Source: AP-15 sp035503615
Lineage (GTDB): Bacteria; Pseudomonadota; Alphaproteobacteria; ATCC43930; CGMCC-115725
NCBI GenBank assembly: GCA_035503615.1
Contig: DATJTI010000032.1
Span: 1-64,000 of the forward strand
Reading direction: 5' to 3'
Length of the DNA: 64,000 bases
The translations under genes and the position numbers were made by a program. The notes under the pieces are model-generated. The model was not told where the DNA came from, searched no databases, and saw nothing but the letters and a program-made list of their open reading frames with translations. Of this stretch, positions 1 to 8,539 are shown piece by piece (the stretch's first letter is position 1; each line of letters starts with the position of its first letter).

Positions 1-292
1 GAATTGCCGGCACAGCTGGTCGCGGCGCAAACCGCTTCCGAGGCGCACGACGCCTCGGCCTCATTGAAGCACCTGTCGGCCGGCGATGCGCGATCGTTGA
101 CCAGCGCCTTCCGAGGCGCACGACGCCTCGGCCTCATTGAAGCCCTTTGTTCTCCGATACCCCAAAAAGGGTTAGCGCTCCTTTCGAGGCGCACGACGCC
201 TCGGCCTCATTGAAGCGACGTGACCTGCAACTTGCACCCGAAGGTGCATCCCGCGCCTTCCGAGGCGCATGACTGTGAATCGGCACGCGAGT
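1..292 (+). CRISPR. 3' end of a CRISPR array (partial; three good repeats plus a degenerate fourth)
   Basis: Three 36-bp repeats lie at 35-70, 108-143 and 181-216; the third differs from the others at one base. They are separated by 37-bp unique spacers (71-107, 144-180). A fourth repeat starts at 257 after a 40-bp spacer and matches only for its first ~13 bases. Bases 1-34 are the end of another spacer, so the array continues left of the window. Each repeat holds a perfect 8-bp hairpin (CCGAGGCG, loop CACGA, CGCCTCGG) and ends in ATTGAAGC, which resembles a type I 5' crRNA handle. That ending and the decay at the right imply transcription left to right with the leader off-window. No cas genes are visible, so I do not assign a subtype. 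Confidence 0.88.
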
Positions 293-459
293 GGGATCCC
301 TGCCCGGAATAATACAATACATTGATCGCACTTGGCGAACTTGTTCGGGTGGGGTCCCCATCGGCGCTGATCGGGACACCCGGCAAGGCGTCCATTGTTC
401 CGTTTATATCAAGGTCTTGATGTCGATTCGGCAGCGTCCCAGTTGCGTGCCGATTCACA
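274..459. mobile_element. ~186-bp element with 15-bp terminal inverted repeats, probably an internally deleted insertion sequence
   Basis: TGTGAATCGGCACGC at 274-288 is the exact reverse complement of 445-459, and weaker pairing continues inward (GTGGGAT versus CTGGGAC). Sub-terminal motifs recur inside, including a GGGGTCCCC core near 355 and a second GATTCGGC-like copy near 425. TG...CA ends with repeated sub-terminal motifs are how I remember IS21-family ends. No transposase frame lies between the ends, so it is either a solo deletion derivative or a MITE. It begins where the fourth CRISPR repeat stops matching. No continuation of that repeat appears after 459, so a clean insertion is not shown. 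Confidence 0.5.
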
Positions 460-727
460 CGGGGTTGCGTCAGGCCGACCACGAGGCCGTGCCAAACTGA
501 CCGCCTTCCGATCGAGCGGTCATTGGCGGCTCACGAGCCGATCGAGCAGGTTCGCCCCAAACCAGTTATCCGAGCCTGTCGCAGCCCACCACATGAAAAC
601 ACCATCGGCAATCGCGACGGCACTGGCGATCGAGCGGCGCTCCTGGTTGTCGCCCCGCCACCGCGCCTCGCGGCGTATGCGTGTGCCAGAAATAAGCAGA
701 GCCGTTGATCTGGGGGGCGATCATCAG
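460..727. other. Spacer between the inverted-repeat element and emrB; possible gene debris
   Basis: There is no convincing gene here. A minus-strand open frame ending near 510 reads like the C-terminus of a protein (tail VFMWWAATGSDNWFGANLL followed by a few residues and a stop). It has no start of its own before running into the emrB 3' end, and I do not recognise it. It may be debris left by rearrangement at the CRISPR end. Confidence 0.3.
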
Positions 728-2329
728 TCAGTGATCGATCGCGGCGGCTGTGCCCAGCTTGACCGTGCGCAGGGTCAGCGCCAGCGGCACGGCCAGGAGC
801 GAGATCAGCATCAGCACCCAGAAGACGTCCATATAGCCGAGATACGAGGCCTGCGCCTGCACCTGCTGCCCAATCCATTGAATGGCCTGGTGCTTGGCTT
901 CCCATAACGAGCTGCCTTGCGCGACGAAATAGTTCGTCATCCGGTGCAACGTATCCTGATACTGGACGCTCGACGGGATCGCCTGGCCGACGAGGCGGCT
1001 CTGATGGAACTGCTCGCGGTCCCACAGCACATTGTTGGCGAGCGAGATGCCCATCGAGCCGCCGGTATTGCGTACCGCGTTGAGCAAGGCCGAGGCCTGG
1101 TCGGTCTTGCCGGGCGGAAGACCGTCATACGATGCGGTCATGATCGGAATAAAGATCAGCGGCAGTCCGACGCCGAACAGCATCCGCGAGCGCGCCAAGA
1201 ACCAAAAGCCGAGACCGGCGTACACATTGGTCAGCTCGTACATCGACAGCGCGATGACGACCGCCCCGGCGGTGATCAGATATTTGGGCTGGACCTTGGC
1301 CGTCAGGGGACCGACGACGAACATCATCACCATCGTGACGAGGCCGCCCGGCGACATCACGAGACCGGCCCAGGTCGCGGTGTAGCCGAAATCCTGCTGC
1401 ACAAGCAGGGGCAGATACTGGGTCGTCGCATAGAGGATGGCGCCGATCGCCAGCATCACCACGAAACAGGCGCCGAACTGGCGCGTCCCAACCATGCGGA
1501 CATCGATCATCGGGTTACGGCGGCTCGCTTCCCACGGGATCATCAGCACGCAGGCCAGCGCGCAGACGAGCGCAACCGTGGCGATAAAAGACGAGGCGAA
1601 CCAGTCGTCCTCAAGCCCGCGATCGAGCACGATCTCGAGCGCGCCAAGAAAGGTCGCGACCAAAACGAAGCCGACGAGATCGAACCCGTGCTCCTGCGGT
1701 TGTTTTCGCAGTTCGGCAAGATCTTTCGGTGCTGGCAGAATGGCCGCGATCAGCGCGAACGCGGCCACGCCGACCGGACCGTTGAGCAGAAAGCACCAGC
1801 GCCAGGACAGATTGTCGGCGAGCCAGCCTCCGAGCGTCGGGCCCAACGCCGGCGCCACCACCACCGCGACGCCGAACAGCGCGAAGCCTTGGCCCCGCTT
1901 CTCCGGCGGGAAGGAATCCGCCAGGATCGACTGCGCGACCGGCACCATGCCGCCGCCGCCGAGGCCCTGCGCGAGGCGGAACAAGAGCAGCGCGTCGAGA
2001 TTCGGAGCATAGGCGCACAGCAGCGAGCTGGCGGTGAACAGCGCCAGGCAAATGAGGAAGAAGGTCTTGCGGCCGAGCCGTCGGGCGAGGAAGGCGCTCG
2101 CCGTCAAGCTCACGGCGTTGGCGACCAGATAGGTCGTCACCACCCAGGACGCCTCGTCCTCGCTGACCCCCAGGCCGCCGGCGATATAGGGCACCACGAC
2201 GTTGACGATGGTGGTGTCGAGCACCTCCATGAACGAGGCGAGCGCGACTAGGATGGCGATCAGCCACGGGTTGACAGCGGTGCCGCTCGCCGCAGCAGGA
2301 GCGGGCGCCCGAGTTGCGCTGGTGCTCAT
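728..2329 (-). CDS. emrB: EmrB-like drug:H+ antiporter, DHA2 family (14-TM MFS)
   Basis: 533 residues, the usual length for 14-helix DHA2 transporters. The N-terminus carries the family motif LDTTIVNVVVPYI (about 38-49), a motif-A-like loop ARRLGRKTF (82-90) and the antiporter motif region GVAVVVAPALGPTLGGWL (153-170). Hydrophobic helices continue to the C-terminus. By family knowledge it exports hydrophobic compounds from the inner membrane through a periplasmic adaptor and an outer-membrane channel. It overlaps the upstream adaptor gene by an ATGA stop/start, so the two are translationally coupled. The TolC-like protein at 47.8 kb could be the channel, but that is inference. The substrate cannot be told from sequence. 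Confidence 0.93.
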   Translation of the reverse strand: MSTSATRAPAPAAASGTAVNPWLIAILVALASFMEVLDTTIVNVVVPYIAGGLGVSEDEASWVVTTYLVANAVSLTASAFLARRLGRKTFFLICLALFTASSLLCAYAPNLDALLLFRLAQGLGGGGMVPVAQSILADSFPPEKRGQGFALFGVAVVVAPALGPTLGGWLADNLSWRWCFLLNGPVGVAAFALIAAILPAPKDLAELRKQPQEHGFDLVGFVLVATFLGALEIVLDRGLEDDWFASSFIATVALVCALACVLMIPWEASRRNPMIDVRMVGTRQFGACFVVMLAIGAILYATTQYLPLLVQQDFGYTATWAGLVMSPGGLVTMVMMFVVGPLTAKVQPKYLITAGAVVIALSMYELTNVYAGLGFWFLARSRMLFGVGLPLIFIPIMTASYDGLPPGKTDQASALLNAVRNTGGSMGISLANNVLWDREQFHQSRLVGQAIPSSVQYQDTLHRMTNYFVAQGSSLWEAKHQAIQWIGQQVQAQASYLGYMDVFWVLMLISLLAVPLALTLRTVKLGTAAAIDH

Positions 2330-3609
2330 AGCCAGCGCCTCAGCTGCTTGTACAGCGACGGGTGCGGATTGACCCGCACGCTGACCTCGGTGGACATGCC
2401 CGGGCCGAGCGCGACGTCGGTCGGCGGATTGTCCATGACGATCTTGACCGGCACGCGCTGCACGATCTTGACCCAGTTGCCGGTGGCATTCTCCGCCGGG
2501 AGCAGCGAGAACGCCGTGCCGGAGCCGGGCTGCACGCTGGCGACATGCCCGTGGATCGTGCGTTCCGGATAGGCGTCGATGTCGATCGTCACCGGCTGTC
2601 CCGGCCGCATGTGGTCGAGTTGGGTCTCCTTGAAGTTCGCCCAGATCCAGATGTCGTCCGGTACGAACATCGAGAGGTTCGCGCCCGGCTGCGCGTATTG
2701 GCCGACCGCGGCGGTGAGTTGGACGACACGACCGGGCTGATCTGCCGTAACCGTCGTATAGGAAAGGTTCAGCTGGGCCTGTTCGCGCTGGGCTTTCGCT
2801 TGCGCCAGGTTTGCGAAGGCGCTGTCGCGCTGCGCTTTCAGCGTCGCGACCTGCCGCTGCGCCAGTTTGAGTGTCGCCTGGGCGCTGTCGACGGCGGCCT
2901 GCTGCTGATGAAGCTGCGAGGTGTATTGCTGGGCGTTCTGAACGGTTCCCGCGATCGTGCGCGCCAGGTATTGGTAGCGCGCCGCCTGCTGCTGCGCGAA
3001 CACCAGCGCCGCCTGCGCCTTGTTCACCTGTGCCTGGTCGGCGGCGATCTGAGCCTGCTGCACATCGATCTGCGCATCGGTGCTCTCGATGCTGGCCTTA
3101 GCGGCGGCGACTTGCGCCTCGGCCTGGGCGAGCGCCGCGCGGTAAGGGCGATCGTCGATGCGGGCGATTACCTGGCCGGTGGTGACATGCTCATTGTCGG
3201 TGACCGGGACCGCCGTGATGTAGCCCGACACCTCAGGGGCAACCGCGAACTGGCGCGCCGCGATGTAGGCGTCGTCGGTGGTCTCGAAATGGCGGGCGTA
3301 ATTCCAGTAGAGATAGCCCGCCAGCAGCGTCACGAAGAACAGGAGGAGGCCGATTGCGAACGCCAACGGGTGTCGCCACGACCGGCCCCTTTGCGGCTTG
3401 TCCCGGTGTTTGCGATCCTCTTCCAGGTCCCGGTCTTCGCGTTCGCGCGGCCATTTAACGTCGGGGGAGCGCCCTTGCGGCGCCGGCGCCCGGGCGCGCC
3501 GGAACTCCTCTCCAGCGTCTGCGGACAGCTCTTCATGGCCGATCACCTCTTGAGATGGAGGCTCCAGCAGCGAGTGCTCGTCCGTCTCTCGACCGTGGTG
3601 CTCCAGCAT
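2326..3609 (-). CDS. emrA: EmrA-like HlyD-family membrane fusion protein
   Basis: About 427 residues from the ATG at 3609. I prefer this start over an upstream one at 3705 because a GGAGTGGGGAAG ribosome site precedes it and the upstream extension is low-complexity. A charged cytoplasmic N-terminus (about 1-80) precedes one membrane helix (FAIGLLLFFVTLLAGYLYW, about 83-103). Next come the lipoyl-like half (VAPEVSGYITAVPV), a long Ala/Gln-rich coiled-coil hairpin (about 160-290) and the beta-barrel domain ending RRWL. It bridges EmrB to an outer-membrane channel. It is the first gene of the emrAB unit, divergent from the LysR gene at 3723. Confidence 0.92.
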   Translation of the reverse strand: MLEHHGRETDEHSLLEPPSQEVIGHEELSADAGEEFRRARAPAPQGRSPDVKWPREREDRDLEEDRKHRDKPQRGRSWRHPLAFAIGLLLFFVTLLAGYLYWNYARHFETTDDAYIAARQFAVAPEVSGYITAVPVTDNEHVTTGQVIARIDDRPYRAALAQAEAQVAAAKASIESTDAQIDVQQAQIAADQAQVNKAQAALVFAQQQAARYQYLARTIAGTVQNAQQYTSQLHQQQAAVDSAQATLKLAQRQVATLKAQRDSAFANLAQAKAQREQAQLNLSYTTVTADQPGRVVQLTAAVGQYAQPGANLSMFVPDDIWIWANFKETQLDHMRPGQPVTIDIDAYPERTIHGHVASVQPGSGTAFSLLPAENATGNWVKIVQRVPVKIVMDNPPTDVALGPGMSTEVSVRVNPHPSLYKQLRRWL

Positions 3610-3679
3610 CTTCCCCACTCCTGCTGGCTTCGTTCGGGGAGCAGGTGAGCTTGAAATCGTTAACGACAATCGGGTAGCT

Positions 3680-3698
3680 GCCGAACATACTGTTCGGC
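3680..3698. promoter_or_regulatory. Perfect dyad operator candidate between emrA and lysR
   Basis: GCCGAACA-TAC-TGTTCGGC is a 19-bp perfect inverted repeat (8-bp arms, 3-bp centre). It sits 25 bp before the regulator start and 71 bp before emrA. The position suits a site bound by the divergent regulator or another repressor. The core is more compact than a textbook LysR T-N11-A box, so the binding protein is inferred. Confidence 0.5.
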
Positions 3699-3722
3699 GC
3701 TGCACGACAAACGGAGGCTCGG

Positions 3723-4715
3723 ATGGATCGTCTAGCCAGCATCACAGCCTTTGTCCGGGTGGCCGAGAGCGGCGGCTTCTCGGCCGCGGGGCGGCGCCTG
3801 CACATGTCGAAGGCGACGATCAGCGACCAGGTCCTGGCGCTGGAAAACACGCTCGGCGCGCGCTTGTTGAATCGAACCACCCGCCGCGTCAGCCTCACCG
3901 AGATCGGCCGCGACTACTACGAGCGCTGTTCACAAATACTGCATGAACTGGCCGAAGCGGACGAGGCGGCCAGCGCGTTGCAGGTGACGCCGCGCGGCCA
4001 TTTGCGCGTCTATTCCCATCAGGGCCTGTCCCGGTTCGTCGCTCCGGTGGCGACCCGCCTGCTCGGCGGTTACGCGGAGGTCTCGCTCGATCTGCGCACC
4101 GGCGACGCGATGATCGATGTCGTGCAGGAGGGGTTCGACGTCGCGATCATGCCGGTCTCACCGCCCGATTCGACCTTGATCAGGCGCATTTTGGCGAAAT
4201 GGCGTCACGTGTTGTGCTGTGCGCCGGCGTATCTCGAAACCCACGCCGTGCCGCGCAGCCCGCTCGACCTCGCCGACCACAACTGCCTGCTTTATGCCTA
4301 TTCGATCTACGGCCCGGAGTTTCATTTGATCGATCGCGCCGGCAATTTTCAATTCACCGATCCTGCAGGTAATCGGGTGGCCGGCCGGCTATCGGGCAAC
4401 CTTATCACCACCAGCATTGAAGTGCTGCGCCAAGCGGTCGTCGCCGGACTGGGGTTGTGGTTGTGTCCGCCGTTAATCGTCTCCGATCTCCTCGTGTCCG
4501 GCGCGCTCCTGCCGCTGCTGCCCGATTACGCGGGACCGGAGATGGAAATCGTCGCGCTTTACCCCCATCGCCGGCAATTAAGCGCCAAGGTGCGGCTGTT
4601 GCTCGACCTACTGAGCGATCAGTTCGCCGAAGAGCAGGGAAGGCACACCCTTGCCGGTGCCCGCCACCCGTCCTCCTTGCGCCGAAATCGGACGAGCGAT
4701 CCTTCCCGCGGCTGA
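3723..4715 (+). CDS. LysR-family transcriptional regulator
   Basis: 330 residues. The N-terminal winged helix-turn-helix spans about 1-62 (FSAAGRRLHMSKATISDQV, then LGARLLNRTTRRVSLTEIG). The effector-binding domain follows (HLRVYSHQG to about residue 300). The C-terminus is about 25 residues longer than usual, Arg/Ser rich and probably disordered. GGAGG precedes the ATG. It is transcribed away from emrAB across a 113-bp gap holding a perfect dyad, so local control of the efflux pair and of itself is likely. The sequence resembles the CrgA/DsdC-like LTTR subgroup often annotated beside efflux genes. The inducer is unknown. Confidence 0.9.
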   Translation: MDRLASITAFVRVAESGGFSAAGRRLHMSKATISDQVLALENTLGARLLNRTTRRVSLTEIGRDYYERCSQILHELAEADEAASALQVTPRGHLRVYSHQGLSRFVAPVATRLLGGYAEVSLDLRTGDAMIDVVQEGFDVAIMPVSPPDSTLIRRILAKWRHVLCCAPAYLETHAVPRSPLDLADHNCLLYAYSIYGPEFHLIDRAGNFQFTDPAGNRVAGRLSGNLITTSIEVLRQAVVAGLGLWLCPPLIVSDLLVSGALLPLLPDYAGPEMEIVALYPHRRQLSAKVRLLLDLLSDQFAEEQGRHTLAGARHPSSLRRNRTSDPSRG

Positions 4716-4797
4716 GCCCTCGCGACGTCCCTTATCATCCGGAAAGCGCATAGCGACGAGGAGGTTTCCAAGCTGGCGCAGGGTCTCGCACCGCTGT

Positions 4798-6558
4798 TCA
4801 GACCAGCGAGTTCGGGTTGCGAACGTAGTCCTTGATCGCATCGGCCGCCCAACAGGCCAGCATGCCGATCGTCTCGGTGGGGCCGTTCGCGGGGTTCTGT
4901 GGGAACGCGCTGCCGCCGACCACGAACAGGTTCGAAACGTCCCACGACTGCAGGTATTTGTTGACAACGCTGGTCGACGGATCACTGCCCATTACCGCGC
5001 CGCCGACATTGTGCGTGCTCTGGTATCCGGTGATGCCGAAATGCGTGCCCTTGTTCTTGCCGCCCAGGGCCGAACCGTTGAGCGCCCGGCCGATCTCGAT
5101 GCAGCGCTCGTTCATGTACTTCATCATGCGCAGATCGTTGTCGTTCCAGTCGAACGTCATGCGTAAGAGCGGCAGGCCGTAGGCGTCTTTGTAGGTCGGA
5201 TCCAGATCGAGGTAGTTGTGCCGATAGCTCAGACAGGATGCGTGAATCGAGATCGACATGGCTCGGCGGTAGTACTGGGCTACGGCTTTCTTCCATTCAC
5301 CCCCCCAACGCGGCGTGCCGGGCGGCACCATCTTGTTCTTGATCGGGGTCGCGCCGCTGTTCGAGGTATTCATATAGGCGCCCCCGATAAAGCCGAGCGG
5401 GCCGCGGTCGATCAGGTCACCGTTGAATTCGTCGATCGACGTATTGACCTGGCCGCCGCCGATGAACGGATTGAACTCGCGATCGTCAAAGAACACCTGC
5501 ACCGAGCCGCCTTGCTGGTATGAGTAGTTGCGGCCGACCACCCCTTTGCCGGTGAGCGGATCATAGGGCGTGCCGATGCCGGACAGCAGCAGCAGCCGCA
5601 CGTTGCTGAAGCAATAGGCGCCGAGAACCACGATGCCGGCCGGCTGCTCGACCTCGTTGCCGCGAGCGTCGATGTAGGTGACGCCGGTGGCCTTCCTGCC
5701 GGTGGAGTCCGTGTTGACGCGCAGCACGTTGCATAGCGGGCGCAACTCGAAGGTCGGCTGCCGGGCGAGCGCAGGCAGGACTGCGGTGAGGGGATTGGCC
5801 TTGGCGCCTTGCGCGCAGACATGGCTCGAGCAGAAGCCGCCGAGCGCGCATTCAAGCATCTGTACGCGGTAGAGGTTGCGGTAGTCCTGAGTCATCGCCG
5901 CGGTCGGGCCCTGGAACGGCACGTAACCGAGCGAGGTCACCGCGTCGGCGAACAGGGCGCCCTCACAGGTGCGCCGCGTCGGCGGGTTCGGATACTCGCG
6001 CGAGCGCGGTCCTTCGTGAGGATTGCCGCCTGCCTGGATTTCGCCGTCCAGGTTGCCGGCCTTGCCGCCGACGCCGAAGATTTCCTCGAACTGGTCATAG
6101 TAGGGCTCGATGTCGTCCCATGTGACGCCCCAGTCCTGCAGATTGCAGTCCTCGGGAATGAACGAGGCGCCATAGCGCTCCTCAATGCGCGAGCGGATCT
6201 CGAAATCATGCGGCAGAAAGCGGCGCGCATTGCCGCCCCAGTGCGCCGCCGTGCCGCCGACCATCTCGCCCGGCTTGAACGCGCCCATCTCGCGCATCGG
6301 CAGTGCGGTCTGCGCGTTATTGTTGCGAAACGTGATGGTGTCGCGCGCCAGGTTCTGAAAAATGTCGCTATGGCGATCGAACTTCAGTTCGTCGTACACG
6401 TTGGGCTTCTGAAAATCGGTGTCGATATCGAACTGCTTGCCGCGCTCCAGGCACACGACGCTCAACCCGGCGCTGGCCAGTTCCATGGACATGATCGAGC
6501 CAACCACGCCACTGCCGACGACGACGACATCGACAGGTTTCAATTTCGTAGCCGACAT
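4798..6558 (-). CDS. GMC-family FAD-dependent oxidoreductase (gluconate/sorbitol dehydrogenase large-subunit type)
   Basis: 586 residues. The Rossmann FAD motif is at the N-terminus (VVVVGSGVVGS, Gly15/17/20) and ends in the acidic residue of CLERG. The C-terminus has the GMC active-site pair: His in STHNVGG (about 516) and Asn in NPANGPTETIG (about 558). Mid-protein Cys-rich CALGGFCSSHVCAQGAK resembles membrane-bound alcohol/gluconate dehydrogenase flavoproteins. The start at 6558 is one base after the stop of the small-subunit gene, so the two form an operon. Such enzymes oxidise polyols or sugar acids and usually pass electrons to a cytochrome c subunit, which is not encoded here. The substrate is not deducible. 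Confidence 0.88.
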   Translation of the reverse strand: MSATKLKPVDVVVVGSGVVGSIMSMELASAGLSVVCLERGKQFDIDTDFQKPNVYDELKFDRHSDIFQNLARDTITFRNNNAQTALPMREMGAFKPGEMVGGTAAHWGGNARRFLPHDFEIRSRIEERYGASFIPEDCNLQDWGVTWDDIEPYYDQFEEIFGVGGKAGNLDGEIQAGGNPHEGPRSREYPNPPTRRTCEGALFADAVTSLGYVPFQGPTAAMTQDYRNLYRVQMLECALGGFCSSHVCAQGAKANPLTAVLPALARQPTFELRPLCNVLRVNTDSTGRKATGVTYIDARGNEVEQPAGIVVLGAYCFSNVRLLLLSGIGTPYDPLTGKGVVGRNYSYQQGGSVQVFFDDREFNPFIGGGQVNTSIDEFNGDLIDRGPLGFIGGAYMNTSNSGATPIKNKMVPPGTPRWGGEWKKAVAQYYRRAMSISIHASCLSYRHNYLDLDPTYKDAYGLPLLRMTFDWNDNDLRMMKYMNERCIEIGRALNGSALGGKNKGTHFGITGYQSTHNVGGAVMGSDPSTSVVNKYLQSWDVSNLFVVGGSAFPQNPANGPTETIGMLACWAADAIKDYVRNPNSLV

Positions 6559-6559
6559 C

Positions 6560-7243
6560 TCAGCTTTCCCTGCTGCTGTTGGTGTTGCTGTTGTGCTTGA
6601 TGATGACGTGCTTCGGAAAGCCTTCCGCATCGACCGGCACCCTACCGGTTTGGAGGTCGAGCACGCTGACGGGTTCGGCATGGTACGGCTCGCTGCTGGT
6701 AGCCAGTTCCCGGTATTGGCCGCTGGGCACTCCGGGGAATCCGAGCAGCTTCCAACCCGCTTTGTCGCGGTTGCCGCCGTAGAGCGGATCGGCGAAGTAC
6801 CCCTCTTCGGTGTTGCGCCACAACATATCGAAGAAGAATTTCGATGACAGCGACGGCAGTAGGATCTCGTCCTTCTCCAACTCTTCGAGCAGGTGCCGTT
6901 GCCGGTCACCGGCGAGCTGCGCGAACGGCCGGTCGAACTCGGCTCTGCAGTGCTGGTCGATCTCTCGAATCGCGATGCGGTACACCTCCTGTGGCGTGAA
7001 GCGCGATTGGTAGCCCTGCTGCGGCGTGCCCTCGAGCCAGGGGCCGCCGCGATATTGACGGCCGTGGACGCCCCAGGTGCCGGCCAATTGCCGGTCGATA
7101 TAGACCACCACGCCCGCATCGCGCGCCCCAGGACCCAGCTCATCGGTCGGAATCAGATGCTCGACGGCGGCCTCCAGAAAGCGAATCTCGGGCTCCAGCA
7201 GATAGAGATAGGAAGCCCCGGTCGGGTTGTCGCTCAAGGTCAT
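6560..7243 (-). CDS. Gluconate 2-dehydrogenase subunit 3 family protein
   Basis: 227 residues. The N-terminal pattern FLEAAVEHLIPTDELGPGARDAGVVVYIDRQL (in two parts, about 22-53) and the later FFFDMLWRNTEEGYFADPLYGGNRDKAGW typify the small subunit that accompanies membrane-bound GMC dehydrogenases. In related complexes this subunit carries a Tat signal that exports the flavoprotein. Here the N-terminus (MTLSDNPTGAS) has no twin-arginine signal, so either the complex is cytoplasmic or the start differs. A GAGGAG sequence directly abuts the ATG, which is unusually close. It lies immediately upstream of the flavoprotein gene. Confidence 0.85.
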   Translation of the reverse strand: MTLSDNPTGASYLYLLEPEIRFLEAAVEHLIPTDELGPGARDAGVVVYIDRQLAGTWGVHGRQYRGGPWLEGTPQQGYQSRFTPQEVYRIAIREIDQHCRAEFDRPFAQLAGDRQRHLLEELEKDEILLPSLSSKFFFDMLWRNTEEGYFADPLYGGNRDKAGWKLLGFPGVPSGQYRELATSSEPYHAEPVSVLDLQTGRVPVDAEGFPKHVIIKHNSNTNSSRES

Positions 7244-7398
7244 CTCCTCAGTTCCCCGCTTCGGGGTGTCTCAAGTTAACCGGAAACGGAACGAATTCGG
7301 ACGGCATATCGGGTGATGCTGTTGCCTGATGAACGCAGGTCTCCTGTCGAGAGATACGAAACGCGTCGGCCCGCACCCGTCAGCCGAATTTGACCGCT

Positions 7399-7640
7399 TC
7401 AACCAGCAATTCGCTCGACCTCATCGACCGTGATCTCCTCACCAGTTCGATCGCAGAGCGTTGTCGTGCGCGGGCTTTCATGCGCCGCGATACCTGAGCG
7501 TTCTCCAGCGAGCCCCCGGCTTCGAGATGGGCGGTAATCCCGGTTGTCCGAAACGTATGGCAACCGATTTGGACTTTCATATCAAGCCCCGCCGCGCGGC
7601 GCTGAATCATGCCACGCGTCGATCCTGTGTTCGTCCATCA
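7399..7640 (-). pseudogene. Tyrosine-recombinase (phage-type integrase) C-terminal remnant, frameshifted
   Basis: One minus-strand frame reads MIQRRAAGLD then IGCHTFRTTGITAHLEAGG and SLENAQV, the C-terminal catalytic block of XerC/D-like integrases (HTFR box). After NAQV the match jumps frame to AAHESPRTTTLCDRTGEE and ITVDEVERIAG before a stop at 7399. The usual nucleophile Tyr of the LYDR motif is Cys. So the gene is 5'-truncated, frameshifted and lacks its catalytic residue. It marks a former mobile element next to the biotin operon. No intact attachment site was found. Confidence 0.8.
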
Positions 7641-7855
7641 CGTGGAGGCAGTCGCCGGGTCGGGCTCCGCTTGACCCCGGCGATTACAAGTCGTGCGCAC
7701 CGTCGCGTTTAGCGACACGCTGTTGCTGACGCGAAACTCCACGCTCGCCCTTATTTCCCCGGGATGCGCCCGGGCACCTGCATATTTTTCCGCAGTCTGT
7801 GCGGTTGGCTCACGGATGTGAATCCCTTTTCAATTCAACCTGTTAGCATCTCGCT

Positions 7856-8536
7856 CTAGGACCAAAGACCGCTCGCCAGACAATTGAGCTCCGGAATGCC
7901 GAACAATCCGGCCCGACGCCTCAGAGCGATGATTTTTATCTCCGCGGAAAACCGCGCGATCGTCTCCACCGTTTCCGCCAGACCGACCGTGCTCCCGGGC
8001 GTTTCGCTGACGATAATGGCGGCAATGTCGAGGGCGCGGCGCCGCACCACGTCGAGCGCCGACAATGTGTGGCTGATTGTCCCGAGATAGCTTCCGGCGA
8101 CAAGCAGCAGCGGCAGCCGGAGCGCTGCCATCCAGTCGAGCACCGTGTGTTCGTCGTTGAGCGGCACCATGACGCCGCCGACCCCCTCGATCAGCAATGC
8201 ATCGCCGTCGGCCTGCGCCGCCTGTCGGCAGAAGCCGACAAGCGCCCCGAAATCGATGCTGCAGCCCTCGCGGCGTGCAGCCATGTCGGGCGACAGTGGT
8301 GCTGCAAAGCGCCAGGGCGATATTTCGTCCAGCGTCGCCTCGCTCAGGTCGCGGCCGAGCGCGTCGAGGAGGATCCCGGGATCGCTGGAACCGGCATTCG
8401 CGAGGTCGAATCCGCTCGCCACCGGCTTCAAGGCCGAGACCGCCAGCCCGCGCGAGCGCAGGATGCGGACCAGCCCGGCGGTGACAAAGGTCTTGCCGAT
8501 GTCGGTGCCGGTCCCGGTGACGAACACCGCCCGCAT
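7856..8536 (-). CDS. bioD: Dethiobiotin synthetase
   Basis: 226 residues, normal length. A Walker A P-loop sits at the extreme N-terminus (GTGTDIGKT, residues 8-16), as in BioD. ALKPVASG (about 35-42) supplies the conserved Lys, and IEGVGGVMVPL (about 120-130) is the second signature. It uses ATP and CO2 to close the ureido ring of 7,8-diaminopelargonate in the cytoplasm, the step before BioB. It is last in the bioA-bioF-bioD operon, 3 bp after bioF. Confidence 0.95.
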   Translation of the reverse strand: MRAVFVTGTGTDIGKTFVTAGLVRILRSRGLAVSALKPVASGFDLANAGSSDPGILLDALGRDLSEATLDEISPWRFAAPLSPDMAARREGCSIDFGALVGFCRQAAQADGDALLIEGVGGVMVPLNDEHTVLDWMAALRLPLLLVAGSYLGTISHTLSALDVVRRRALDIAAIIVSETPGSTVGLAETVETIARFSAEIKIIALRRRAGLFGIPELNCLASGLWS

Positions 8537-8539
8537 CGG

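Noticed and set aside
141..180. Terminator-like CCCC-AAAAA-GGG inside the second CRISPR spacer
   Set aside because: Lies fully within a 37-bp spacer and has no T-tract; spacer content, not a terminator.
500..720. Minus-strand frame ending VFMWWAATGSDNWFGANLL near the emrB end
   Set aside because: Looks like a C-terminus, but it has no start outside emrB and no family I recognise, so not called a gene.
7640..7700. tRNA-like sequence (GACTTGTAATC on the minus strand) near the integrase remnant
   Set aside because: The anticodon stem does not pair and no acceptor or T arms could be formed; at most a decayed attachment site.
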